DNA from: UBA4660 sp034408895
GTDB taxonomy: Bacteria > Bacteroidota > Bacteroidia > Flavobacteriales_D > Sanyastnellaceae
DNA: 64,000 nt
Assembly (NCBI GenBank): GCA_034408895.1
Contig: JAWXCI010000073.1
Location: forward strand, 43,440-107,439
Direction: 5' to 3'
Part shown: positions 1 through 8,460 of the stretch, piece after piece
Layout of the letters: every line of letters starts with the position of its first letter
Numbering within the stretch: the stretch's first letter is position 1
Program-made: the position numbers and the translations under genes
The notes under the pieces: model-generated
What the model was told of the DNA's origin: nothing
Seen by the model: the letters and a program-made list of their open reading frames with translations, nothing else
Database searches by the model: none

Positions 1-1
1 A

Positions 2-211
2 AATCTGGAGCTCTATTCATCATCGGCCAAACAAATTTTACTTCAATGGACCGATGCGACTGGTAGAAAAGTATCTACCTCACACCTTGATATTGTGCCG
101 GGACAATCATCGCTCACTATTAACGTCAGTCACTTCAAGCCAGGTGTATATGCTCTGCAGCTAACAGACGGATCTCAGCATATTATTTTGGAAAGAGTTT
201 GCCTGGAATAG
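2..211 (+). CDS. C-terminal end of a T9SS cargo protein (partial)
   Basis: The window opens inside a gene. Reading from base 2 gives 69 codons to the TAG at 209-211. The translation has the pattern of a T9SS type A sorting domain: a D-A-T-G-R-K-V stretch (family form D..G+.V), a strand, then F-K-P-G-V-Y-A-L-Q-L (family form L..G.Y.l.l) and a short basic/acidic tail. Such domains direct proteins across the outer membrane through the type IX system and are then removed. The catalytic or binding part lies outside the window, so the product cannot be named. A strong hairpin follows the stop after about 16 bases and ends transcription from both sides. Confidence 0.75.
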   Translation, partial: NLELYSSSAKQILLQWTDATGRKVSTSHLDIVPGQSSLTINVSHFKPGVYALQLTDGSQHIILERVCLE

Positions 212-227
212 ATTTTTACGAAAAAGA

Positions 228-270
228 AAACCGCCCTTCTGTTTTTAGAAACAGAAGGGCGGTTTTTTTT
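228..270. terminator. Bidirectional intrinsic terminator
   Basis: A perfect 17-bp inverted repeat (arms 228-244 and 249-265) with a 4-base loop (TTAG) runs into T residues on the plus strand. On the minus strand it is flanked by the complement of an A-rich run (221-230). It sits between two convergent T9SS genes and can serve both. Confidence 0.92.
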
Positions 271-292
271 AAGACGCTATTCAGCGCGTCTG

Positions 293-1279
293 TTACTTTT
301 CTACGATAATAGTTTTGCTGTCCAACTGGCTTCCCTGATTTAAGACAATCTTGTAAGAACCACCACTGAGCTCTTGTTCAAGAGTGATACGGTTTCCACC
401 AGTCACCATTCCTTCGTTGATCACAAAGCCGTTCACCAGTCTACCATTCATATCGAAAATGTCAACCAACGTTTTTTGAGACAGATCGATATTTTCGCTG
501 AACTGGAGATGAATTACATGATTGCGAATCGGATTAGGGAACACTTCCCATGTACTCACTTCCTCAATACCTTTCGAAGAAACATCGTGACCCTGCTGCG
601 CAAAAGTGTTGTTTCCATTTGCATATTGGCAAGTGCCATCGTTGAATCCTGCCTGTGCATTGTAGTTTGATGCTTGTGCATCATTACAACCAAACCACAC
701 AGCATCAGTTGTGATGAAGGTGAGGTTGCGCGCCTGCCAGTTGTTGTTAGGTCCGTCCCAGCCCTGGATGTTCAGTGTGCCTGAAGCGGTCCCTGTGGTG
801 GTAAACTGACCAAGCAGCACGAGTCCGAGATCATTGGCTTCGCACTTAGCATCTGTCGGAAGAAGAAACCATGCCCCATTGTCGGTACTGATTCCGTTTC
901 CTGCACTGAAATCAGCGAAAGACAATCCAATGTCCCAAAGGTCATTGTTCTCGCTGGTCTCATAGCCCAGGGTAATCCATGAATCGTAAGCCAGCTCAGG
1001 AGCAACAGAAATTGCCACCGGATTCATCGCTATGGCTGAATAGGCGCCAAACTGATGTTGGTAGAATGACGTGGTAGAAGTGATAGACATAGGATCCACA
1101 CTGTCTCCGAAAATAGCATGAACGTTTTTGTTCGCATCGAGCATCTGGGCGTAAACCCTGTAAGTGTTGCCGGGAACCAACCCCTGATTGTCCACTTTTT
1201 GAACAAGGAGTTGCACATCAGTTGCACCGGCCACCAGGGCTACGCAAACTGCACAAAGAATAGAAAACATTTTTTTCAT
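293..1279 (-). CDS. Secreted T9SS type A cargo protein with the shared N-terminal domain
   Basis: The likely start is the internal ATG at 1279. It gives 328 aa with a good signal peptide (M-K-K-M-F-S-I-L-C-A..), whereas the upstream ATG at 1318 adds 13 polar residues. After the signal peptide comes a domain of about 170 aa with the ordered motifs VPGNTYRVY, YDSWITLG, DNGAWF and LLGQFTTTG. It aligns throughout with the 194-aa protein at 45971-46552 (roughly 40% identical by eye). Next is a C-x-D-x-x-A-x-N-Y-N-x-x-A...DGTC motif, a short cysteine module common in marine Bacteroidota exported proteins. The protein ends in a type A sorting domain (V-F-P-N-P-I..., G-G-S-Y-K-I-V-L). It is expected to be on the cell surface or released. 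Molecular function is unknown. Confidence 0.85.
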   Translation of the reverse strand: MKKMFSILCAVCVALVAGATDVQLLVQKVDNQGLVPGNTYRVYAQMLDANKNVHAIFGDSVDPMSITSTTSFYQHQFGAYSAIAMNPVAISVAPELAYDSWITLGYETSENNDLWDIGLSFADFSAGNGISTDNGAWFLLPTDAKCEANDLGLVLLGQFTTTGTASGTLNIQGWDGPNNNWQARNLTFITTDAVWFGCNDAQASNYNAQAGFNDGTCQYANGNNTFAQQGHDVSSKGIEEVSTWEVFPNPIRNHVIHLQFSENIDLSQKTLVDIFDMNGRLVNGFVINEGMVTGGNRITLEQELSGGSYKIVLNQGSQLDSKTIIVEK

Positions 1280-1440
1280 TTTTGATGGGATTTTGGTTTG
1301 TATTTGTTGTTTTTTCATTTTGAGAAGTACTTGTTTACTTCAAAAAGTAAACGATTGTTACAAAAATTTTCCGCATTCGTCCGAGGTATTTTAATTCCTG
1401 TTTTTGAAATCGCGGGTAAAAATGTTTAGGGTAGCCTTGT

Positions 1441-1448
1441 CAAAGATA
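1441..1448 (-). promoter_or_regulatory. Candidate -7 box for the 293-1279 gene
   Basis: CAAAGATA on the plus strand reads TATCTTTG on the minus strand, an exact match to the Bacteroidota -7 consensus TAnnTTTG. No clear TTG -33 element is seen at the usual spacing, so this is tentative. The implied leader is about 150 bases. Confidence 0.35.
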
Positions 1449-1504
1449 GATAAATGAGTATTCGGATGACGATAATTTTTATTCGGTCAGAAAATCGGGG
1501 TATC

Positions 1505-1512
1505 TACTTTTG
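1505..1512 (+). promoter_or_regulatory. Candidate -7 box for paaZ; nearby palindrome
   Basis: TACTTTTG matches the Bacteroidota -7 consensus TAnnTTTG about 105 bases before the paaZ ATG. No -33 TTG is evident. Between it and the gene lies a short palindrome, CCCCAA-C-TTGGGG at 1574-1586, which could be an operator. The 337-base divergent gap 1280-1616 otherwise holds only AT-rich leader sequence. Confidence 0.35.
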
Positions 1513-1616
1513 GTCACACACATTATAGCATTTTTCAGACCACAAAAGAAAGCATAACAAGGCGAAGCAGTATCCCCAACTTGGGGGGTATTATCACCCT
1601 ATTTTGAACAACCTGT

Positions 1617-3662
1617 ATGAAACTTCAGAACTACGTAAAAGGCCAATGGACATCAGGAAGTGATGATGGCAAAACACTTTTTAATGCTGTAACAGGTGAG
1701 GCCATTGCCACAGCAAGTACCACCGGCATTGATTTTAACGAGATGTTGAGCCATGCAAGAGTCACAGGTAGTCCCGCTCTTAGGAGAATGACTTTCCACG
1801 AACGCGGCAGGATGTTGAAAGCCCTCGCCATGTTTCTTTCCGATAGAAAGCCAAATTATTATGACACCAGTTTTAACACCGGTGCCACCAAAGTGGACAG
1901 TTGGATTGATATTGATGGCGGAATCGGGAACCTGTTTGCCTATGCAAGCCTGAGGCGGCAATTTCCCAATGAAACTTATTATGTAGATGGGGAAACAGCT
2001 AGAATGTCCAAAGGCGGAGGTTTCATCGGCCACCACATCATGGTACCTAAAGAAGGTGTGGCTATTCATATCAATGCCTTCAACTTTCCTGTTTGGGGAA
2101 TGCTCGAAAAAATTGCAGTGAACCTGTTAGCCGGTATGCCCGCTGTGGTGAAGCCGGCAACGGTAACATCATTTCTTACTGAAGCAGTTGCCAGGGACAT
2201 TATCGCATCCGGAATTCTGCCTGAAGGCGCTCTTCAATTGATATGTGGTTCAGCAGAGGGAATTCTCGACCATATCACCTCTCAGGATGTGGTCACGTTT
2301 ACCGGTAGTGCCTCCACCGGAAAAATGCTGAAACGTCATCCTAAAATTGTGGATGAAGCGGTTCCGTTCAACATGGAAGCCGATTCCCTCAATGCCGCAG
2401 TCCTTGCCGAAGATGCCGCACCCGGTACTGAAGAGTTTGATGTCTTCATTAAAGAAGTGCGGAAGGAGATGACAGTAAAATGTGGACAGAAGTGTACTGC
2501 AATAAGGAGAATCATAGTCCCTGAAAAATACCTGGAGGATGTGCAGATTGCACTGGGGCAAGCGCTTTCCAAAACAGTTATCGGAAATCCGAGAAACGAA
2601 AATGTACGAATGGGTTCACTGGCTGGGCAAGTCCAGAAGCGTGAAGTACTTCAAAAACTTGAAGAACTCACGAAAATTTCCGACATTGTTTTTGGCGATC
2701 CAAAAAAGGTTGACTTGATTGATGCGGATGAAAAAAAAGGAGCATTTATTTCTCCCATTCTTCTTCTAAACAAAAAACCTTTTACCAACCTTGCATCGCA
2801 CGAAGTGGAAGCATTCGGCCCTATTTCAACCCTAATGCCTTACCACACATTGGACGAAGCGATAGCACTTACCAAAATGGGAAAAGGTTCACTCGTCTGC
2901 AGCCTTTCCACATTTAATGATAGAACTGCAAGAGAATTTGTTTTGGGTTGTGCATCGCATCATGGAAGAATATTGGTACTAAACAGGGAGAGTGCAAAAG
3001 AGAGTACTGGCCACGGTTCACCCATGCCGCTTCTTGTACATGGTGGGCCTGGCCGGGCCGGAGGTGGCGAGGAAATGGGTGGCAAACGTGGAGTGATGCA
3101 CTACATGCAACGCACAGCTATTCAAGGTTCGCCAACCACCCTCACAGCAGTGACTAATGTGTTTCAATACGGTGCGAGACAACCAGAATCACAACCGCAT
3201 TTATTCCGAAAACATTTTGAAGAAATGCAGGTGGGCGAAACTGTGTTCACACATAAACACACAGTGACTGAGGCAGACATTGTGAATTTCGCCAATGTGA
3301 GTGGTGACAACTTCTATGCACACATGGACGCCACTTCGCTGGAAGGAACCATTTTTACTCAACGTGTAGCACATGGCTATTTTGTTCTGTCCAAAGCAGC
3401 CGGGCTTTTTGTTGATCCTGCCAAAGGCCCTGTGCTGCTTAACTATGGTTTGGATGAATGCCGTTTCACCAAACCGGTTTATCCGGGCATGACCATAGCC
3501 GTGCGGTTTACAGTGAAAGAGAAAATTGACCAAGAGAAAAAAACTCAGGATGACGTTGCTAAAGGCATCGTGAAGTTTCTTGTTGACGTTTATGACGAAA
3601 TGGGAGAAACCGTTGCCCTGGCCACCATTCTCACCATGGTAAAAAAGCTGAATCAGGAGTGA
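1617..3662 (+). CDS. paaZ: Bifunctional PaaZ: oxepin-CoA hydrolase / semialdehyde dehydrogenase
   Basis: This 681-aa protein has the two-domain PaaZ layout: an aldehyde dehydrogenase domain (about 1-515) and a C-terminal MaoC-like hydratase domain (about 525-681). Visible dehydrogenase residues are the general base Glu254 (M-E-A-D-S-L-N), the nucleophile Cys293 in G-Q-K-C-T-A and the F-T-G-S cofactor loop. The hydratase pair Asp564/His569 lies in S-G-D-N-F-Y-A-H, with the 5-residue spacing known from E. coli PaaZ. In aerobic phenylacetate breakdown, PaaZ opens the oxepin-CoA ring and oxidises the resulting aldehyde. No other paa gene lies in this window, so the rest of the pathway must be elsewhere, or the enzyme serves another CoA-thioester route. 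Transcription probably continues into the genes at 3.7-6.3 kb. Confidence 0.93.
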   Translation: MKLQNYVKGQWTSGSDDGKTLFNAVTGEAIATASTTGIDFNEMLSHARVTGSPALRRMTFHERGRMLKALAMFLSDRKPNYYDTSFNTGATKVDSWIDIDGGIGNLFAYASLRRQFPNETYYVDGETARMSKGGGFIGHHIMVPKEGVAIHINAFNFPVWGMLEKIAVNLLAGMPAVVKPATVTSFLTEAVARDIIASGILPEGALQLICGSAEGILDHITSQDVVTFTGSASTGKMLKRHPKIVDEAVPFNMEADSLNAAVLAEDAAPGTEEFDVFIKEVRKEMTVKCGQKCTAIRRIIVPEKYLEDVQIALGQALSKTVIGNPRNENVRMGSLAGQVQKREVLQKLEELTKISDIVFGDPKKVDLIDADEKKGAFISPILLLNKKPFTNLASHEVEAFGPISTLMPYHTLDEAIALTKMGKGSLVCSLSTFNDRTAREFVLGCASHHGRILVLNRESAKESTGHGSPMPLLVHGGPGRAGGGEEMGGKRGVMHYMQRTAIQGSPTTLTAVTNVFQYGARQPESQPHLFRKHFEEMQVGETVFTHKHTVTEADIVNFANVSGDNFYAHMDATSLEGTIFTQRVAHGYFVLSKAAGLFVDPAKGPVLLNYGLDECRFTKPVYPGMTIAVRFTVKEKIDQEKKTQDDVAKGIVKFLVDVYDEMGETVALATILTMVKKLNQE

Positions 3663-3717
3663 TTTTCACAACATTCTCATTCGCATATCATCTTTACAAT
3701 CAAAATATCCCAGATAA

Positions 3718-4713
3718 ATGGTAGTTATTAAATTCATTGCTTTCATTATCATGATCTATGGTGTCATAGGTTACATCCTTACGTTCATTCCATTTGAAAA
3801 AAGGGATGACAACGGCAGGCGCACCGGCCAATCTTTCAAGCGCGTATTGCCGATGTACAAAATGGCCATCATCCTTGGCGCATTCACTTTTTTCCTATCG
3901 CTCACTGTTGTGCAAATAGGGGCACAGGATACCGGTGTGGTAGTTACTCCTTCCGGTGTGCGCAACGAGGAGTTGCACACGGGTTGGCACTTCATAATGC
4001 CCTGGAACGACATTCACCTAATGGATAAAACCATGTGGGTTTACACTTGTGCAAATAGTCAGGACGAAGGTCAACGTGCCGATGCCGATGCTATTTGGGC
4101 ACCCACAAAGGATGGTATCAAGATGGGCTTTGATGTTTCGGTTTCGTGGCGTATCATTCCGGAAGAAGCCAGTTGGATTTATGCGAACGTTACCGAGAAT
4201 GATGGTGGAAATTCAGGGCGATACCTGTGGCTCGAGGAGAATGTTATCCGTCCGAAATTAAAATCTGCATTGGCTCTTTCTGTCAGCAATTACAACCCAA
4301 TTGAAGTTTACAGCGTTATGAGGGAAGAAATCCAGAACGGGGTGATGGAAAGAATGCGCAACGAAGTGAAAGGATTCAAACTGGTGATTGTGCAGGTTGA
4401 TCTTCGGGAGGTTTATTACAATCCCGAATATGAACTGGCTATCAACGCAAAAAAACTTGCTGAACAAGAAGCATTGCGATTGTTTGAAGTAACCAAACAA
4501 AAAGAGGAACAATTGAAACAAGCTGAGATCGAGAAAAACATTGCCATCCAGAAAGCCGAAGGTGAAGCAAAAGCACTTGAAATAAAAGGTACATCTATTG
4601 CTGCAAACCCAAAAATTATCCAACTGGAATGGATTAACAAATGGAATGGGCAACTGCCCACCTATATGATGGGCGAAGGCAACGGAGTGATCCTCGACCT
4701 GGGCAAGCAATAA
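3718..4713 (+). CDS. SPFH / band-7 (prohibitin-like) membrane protein
   Basis: This 331-aa protein starts with two hydrophobic segments (about residues 3-25 and 48-66). An SPFH domain follows (I-G-A-Q-D-T-G-V-V-V-T-P-S-G-V-R, then L-H-T-G-W-H-F). A charged helical stretch at about 230-290, rich in K, E, A and Q, is typical of the oligomer-forming coiled coil in this family. The end (G-N-G-V-I-L-D-L-G) matches bacterial prohibitin-like proteins. Family members form large membrane-anchored rings that organise membrane domains or regulate proteases. Nothing here identifies a partner. It lies 55 bases after paaZ and 117 bases before the S41 peptidase start on the same strand. Confidence 0.85.
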   Translation: MVVIKFIAFIIMIYGVIGYILTFIPFEKRDDNGRRTGQSFKRVLPMYKMAIILGAFTFFLSLTVVQIGAQDTGVVVTPSGVRNEELHTGWHFIMPWNDIHLMDKTMWVYTCANSQDEGQRADADAIWAPTKDGIKMGFDVSVSWRIIPEEASWIYANVTENDGGNSGRYLWLEENVIRPKLKSALALSVSNYNPIEVYSVMREEIQNGVMERMRNEVKGFKLVIVQVDLREVYYNPEYELAINAKKLAEQEALRLFEVTKQKEEQLKQAEIEKNIAIQKAEGEAKALEIKGTSIAANPKIIQLEWINKWNGQLPTYMMGEGNGVILDLGKQ

Positions 4714-4830
4714 ATTTTCTGCATGGCTAAGAGGAAGGAAGTGGGGAAGTATGCAGCACGTTTTCCGGAAGCAGGATCAGCGGTATCGCAAGTTTCTGCT
4801 CATCACTATATTTTGAAATGCCTTATCGGC

Positions 4831-6300
4831 ATGAAACATTTCCTGATTTTTCTGTTCTTACTTCCCGTGTATTCACTGGCACAGAACGACCTTGACAGTT
4901 TAATAAATGCGGAAGACCTTATCAGCGATTTATGGGAGTTGGAACTAACCATATTGAACAGCCACCCCGATCCTTTTGCTTTTTGTAGCGAAGAGGAATT
5001 TCATGCGGCATTTGATGGAGCCGAACATCAATTGGATTCCGGTGCCACCTTAAAACAATTCTCCGGCATTGTGGCTGGACTTCTCCAAATAATGCACGAC
5101 TCCCACACTGTGCCAGATTATGAACACCTGCTCGAAATCCAATTAAAAAACGAAGGACACATTATCCCCATCAAAATTTTTTCGGACAGCTCCGGATTTT
5201 TTGTGCGCGAAGATTTGACCGGTCAAATTCCAGCGGGAAGCAAGTTGCTCGACATTGCAGGAATACCCCTGGACACATTGTTTAATGAGGCAATAAAATT
5301 TTCTTGCTCCGAAGGCAACAGCCCAGTGGGAAAAAAACGAATTGCCGAAGCCGTGTTTTATGAAGTGCTCGGTTTAGTGATGCCCGTTGAGCGGATCAAT
5401 ACCATCCAATACATTCCTTGCCGCAGCGATACCATTCATTCTATCGAATACAGAGCATTGAACACGAAAGAATACCGCACACTGGATGTGGTGCGCTTTC
5501 ATAAATCGTCCAAAGCGAACAACCGACTTTACAATCTGAAACTTGATCGCGGCAATAACCTCGGCATTCTAAAAGTTGGCTCATTTGCACCCTCTGACAA
5601 CAAAAAATTCAAGTCATTTCTTGAGAGATCATTCACGTTGCTGAAAAAAGAAAATGTGGAGAATGTGGTTATTGATTTAAGAGGAAATACTGGCGGCAAT
5701 TCCAACTACGTGGAGCTGCTAATGTCCTACCTGGTGCAGGCTGGTTACAATACGCCCCACAACATTATTGCCCGGCAAAGCGAAATTGCCCGTGGCCGCA
5801 CCTACAAGTTTTATCGCGGCTTTACCCGACTATTCATCAACACATTTTACAGGAATAACGAAGATGTTCAGGGATTTCTTACCGCAATGAAACTGGAGGA
5901 TGGCGACATGGACACCATTTTTTTCTCAACTCCCACCATCCAAAAAAAATCCATTGTATTTAGCGGAAAAAAATTCCTGATGATTGATGGACTCACCGCA
6001 TCGGCAGGTGTGGATTTCACTCACGCATTTGGAAAGTTGAAGTTGGGAACCATTGTGGGCGAACCTTGTCTTGGCCCGGCAACCGGAACATGGGGTAATC
6101 CCGCACCCTATCAATTGCCCATCACCGGTTTGAAAATGTACATAGCCACCATCCGGTATAACTACGACAATTCTTTTCGCTACGCTACCACTGCCATTGC
6201 TCCCGACATTTTTCTACAACCCACTCCGTGCGATTTTTTGGAAAAACGCGATGTGGTTCTTGAAGCGGTGAAAAAATTATCAATTGACCACATGCAATGA
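4831..6300 (+). CDS. Secreted S41 family peptidase
   Basis: The open frame begins at 4723, but the ATG at 4831 is preferred. It starts a clear signal peptide (M-K-H-F-L-I-F-L-F-L-L-P..A-Q) and has a TATATTTTG box about 25 bases upstream. The mature protein (489 aa with signal) has an N-terminal helical region. The C-terminal-processing-protease core follows, with V-I-D-L-R-G-N-T-G-G-N and then I-D-G-L-T-A-S-A-G, whose serine (residue 391, codon at 6001) is the expected nucleophile. S41 enzymes cleave unstructured or tagged C-termini using a Ser/Lys dyad. There is no T9SS sorting domain, so a periplasmic location is likely. No clear PDZ domain is seen; it resembles the interphotoreceptor-retinol-binding-like branch of S41 more than CtpA. 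Confidence 0.82.
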   Translation: MKHFLIFLFLLPVYSLAQNDLDSLINAEDLISDLWELELTILNSHPDPFAFCSEEEFHAAFDGAEHQLDSGATLKQFSGIVAGLLQIMHDSHTVPDYEHLLEIQLKNEGHIIPIKIFSDSSGFFVREDLTGQIPAGSKLLDIAGIPLDTLFNEAIKFSCSEGNSPVGKKRIAEAVFYEVLGLVMPVERINTIQYIPCRSDTIHSIEYRALNTKEYRTLDVVRFHKSSKANNRLYNLKLDRGNNLGILKVGSFAPSDNKKFKSFLERSFTLLKKENVENVVIDLRGNTGGNSNYVELLMSYLVQAGYNTPHNIIARQSEIARGRTYKFYRGFTRLFINTFYRNNEDVQGFLTAMKLEDGDMDTIFFSTPTIQKKSIVFSGKKFLMIDGLTASAGVDFTHAFGKLKLGTIVGEPCLGPATGTWGNPAPYQLPITGLKMYIATIRYNYDNSFRYATTAIAPDIFLQPTPCDFLEKRDVVLEAVKKLSIDHMQ

Positions 6301-6305
6301 GAACA

Positions 6306-6387
6306 TCCTGATAGTTATTGGGAGGCAACTGCTGTGTTGCACATCTTATATCTCATTTCTCTAATCTTATCCCGATAACAATCGGGT
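6306..6387. repeat. Two copies of the TCCCGATA palindrome between convergent genes
   Basis: The gap between the S41 gene and the convergent helicase gene holds two palindromic units. Bases 6306-6323 are a degenerate copy in which two C-to-T changes keep G-U pairing. Bases 6370-6387 have arms CCCGAT/ATCGGG (6371-6376, 6381-6386). They belong to the dispersed 18-bp family seen elsewhere in the window and may also work as terminators. Confidence 0.6.
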
Positions 6388-8133
6388 CTAATACTTCGCC
6401 TTTCTCTTCCCCTTGTTTTTATCTGGAACGAATTTGTCTTTTCGTTTTTTGTAATCGGGCTTTTTTGAGTAATCGCCACCGCCAAAATCTTTTTTGTCGC
6501 TGCGCAATCGGGTGCGCGGTATGCCCGCATCCCTGTTGCCGCGCGATTCAATGCGGACAGTGCGGCCATTATAGACGGAACCATGGAGAGCCTGGATAAT
6601 TTTTTCAGCCACCGTGGTTCGCACTTCAATAAGCGAAAAAGTATTTTTCACATCGGACCATGTCACATCATGAAACGACACATCGCTGTTCTTCGCAATA
6701 AATTCCTTGATGGTCCCGAAATCGAAACCATCCATCTGGCCAATGTTCGCATAGAGTTTCACTACACCCGCAGGAGATGATTTGCGCTCGGAGGAAGAGT
6801 GCTCTGCATTCACGTTAAGGTCGGGCGCGTTGCGGTAGTAATCGGCAAAGCGATTGAACTCAATAGACACAAACCGGTTGATGATTTCCTCGCGGCTTAG
6901 TTCTTCCAACTCCGCGTACACAGCCGGCAGGTATCGCTCAATGGCTTTTTGATTCACCTCAACATTGTGTACACGTTTCACCAATGCCAGCAATTGTTGT
7001 TCACACACATCAAAACCCGTGGGGATTTTCGCCTGTGTGAATTTCCGCTTGATCAGTTTTTCAATCTCGCGGATTTTGTACAACTCCTTCATGTGGATAA
7101 TGGCTATGCTCACCCCTGTTTTGCCGGCTCGCGCTGTACGGCCACTGCGATGCGTGTAGGAATCAATTTCATCGGGCATGTTGTAATTGATAACGTGGGT
7201 CACATCGTTCACATCAATGCCGCGGGCCGCCACATCAGTAGCCACCAGCATCTGCAGCGAACGGCTGCGGTAGCGCTTCATCACAAAATCCCGCTGTGCC
7301 TGCGAGAGGTCACCGTGAAGTGAGTCCGCATTGTATCCATCCTTGATAAGAGCATCAGCCACCTGTTGCGTTTCAATTTTTGTACGGCAAAAAACAATTG
7401 CGAAAATGTCCGGGTTGTAATCGGCAATTCTTTTGAGTGTGAGGTAGCGGTCTTTGGCATGAACCACATAGTACATGTGTTCGATGTTTTCATTGCCGGT
7501 GTTTTTTTCACCGGCAGTTATTTCAACCGGGTTGTTCATGTAGTTGCGGGAAATGCGCAGCACTTCATTGGGCATGGTGGCTGAAAAAAGCCAGGTGCTT
7601 TTTTCTTTTGGTGTTTCGGAAAGAATAGTGTCGAGTGCTTCCTTGAAACCCATGGTCAGCATTTCATCTGCTTCATCAAGAATGCAGAATTTTACTTCGC
7701 CAAGTTTTACAACACCACGCTCTATCATGTCCACCATACGGCCTGGTGTGCCCACTATTATCTGCGGGCCTTTGCGCACATCTCGTATTTGTCCGTCCAT
7801 GCTTGCACCGCCATAGATGGCCACCACATGTGCACCACCGGAAAACTTCGAAAAGTTGGTAATGTCCTTTGTGATTTGCATGCACAACTCGCGGGTGGGT
7901 GCCAGAATGAGTGCTTGTGTGTGCCGCGCATTGAAGTCGAGAAGTTCCATAAGCGGCAGGCCGAAAGCTGCTGTTTTACCGGTACCTGTTTGGGCCAGTG
8001 CAACCATGTCCTGGTCTCCTTTCAGCAATATAGGAATTGTTTTTTCCTGGATTGGAGTTGGCACTTCGAAGCCAAGTTCCGCTATGGCACGTAGCACGGA
8101 CTTACCCAGCCCGAGGGTTTCAAATTGATTCAT
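6388..8133 (-). CDS. DEAD-box ATP-dependent RNA helicase with DbpA-type RNA-binding domain
   Basis: This 581-aa protein carries all standard DEAD-box motifs in order: the Q motif (about 3-30), AQTGTGKT (47-54), PTREL (79-83), TPGR (129-132), DEAD (153-156), SAT (184-186), V-A-T-D-V-A-A-R-G-I-D (298-308) and HRSGRTAR (328-335). Residues about 457-530 form the small RRM-like DbpA RNA-binding domain, and the last 50 residues are very basic. This is the DeaD/CsdA class, which remodels RNA during ribosome assembly and in the cold. The leader of about 140 bases has a candidate promoter box and a GC hairpin. The gene faces the S41 gene tail to tail. Confidence 0.92.
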   Translation of the reverse strand: MNQFETLGLGKSVLRAIAELGFEVPTPIQEKTIPILLKGDQDMVALAQTGTGKTAAFGLPLMELLDFNARHTQALILAPTRELCMQITKDITNFSKFSGGAHVVAIYGGASMDGQIRDVRKGPQIIVGTPGRMVDMIERGVVKLGEVKFCILDEADEMLTMGFKEALDTILSETPKEKSTWLFSATMPNEVLRISRNYMNNPVEITAGEKNTGNENIEHMYYVVHAKDRYLTLKRIADYNPDIFAIVFCRTKIETQQVADALIKDGYNADSLHGDLSQAQRDFVMKRYRSRSLQMLVATDVAARGIDVNDVTHVINYNMPDEIDSYTHRSGRTARAGKTGVSIAIIHMKELYKIREIEKLIKRKFTQAKIPTGFDVCEQQLLALVKRVHNVEVNQKAIERYLPAVYAELEELSREEIINRFVSIEFNRFADYYRNAPDLNVNAEHSSSERKSSPAGVVKLYANIGQMDGFDFGTIKEFIAKNSDVSFHDVTWSDVKNTFSLIEVRTTVAEKIIQALHGSVYNGRTVRIESRGNRDAGIPRTRLRSDKKDFGGGDYSKKPDYKKRKDKFVPDKNKGKRKAKY

Positions 8134-8261
8134 AAATGTGGATATAAAAAAATTAAATAAGGGTTGTTGTTTCTTTCATGATTTGAATTGAACAACCATT
8201 ACCGGGGAACCACACCACTGCTTCATACGCAGGGGGACAATTGAGAATGGGAAGTAAAACC

Positions 8262-8288
8262 CGCCTCTTGAAAGGCGCGGCAAATGTA
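8262..8288 (-). promoter_or_regulatory. Candidate promoter and leader hairpin of the DEAD-box gene
   Basis: CAAATGTA at 8281-8288 reads TACATTTG on the minus strand, an exact TAnnTTTG -7 match. Immediately downstream, 8262-8277 can fold into a hairpin (arms CGCCT/AGGCG) followed on the minus strand by GGGTTTT. This could be a leader structure or a weak attenuator. The rest of the 327-base gap 8134-8460 shows no gene. Confidence 0.35.
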
Positions 8289-8460
8289 AGCGAGTGTAGA
8301 AGTAGTGAATTTGAATGAAATGCCAATCAGGAAATACAAATTACGATTGATGACTTTAGGATCATCTCCATGAGACTTTTCTGAGTTGCATCTATCCAGC
8401 GAGAGAATTCCTTTTGAGGTCTGAATTCGGCTAGGGGCTTAACCTTTTGACTTTTACCCC

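Noticed and set aside
374..670. Plus-strand frame opposite the 293-1279 gene
   Set aside because: The minus-strand frame is a clear signal peptide, domain and sorting-domain protein; the opposite frame is only its shadow.
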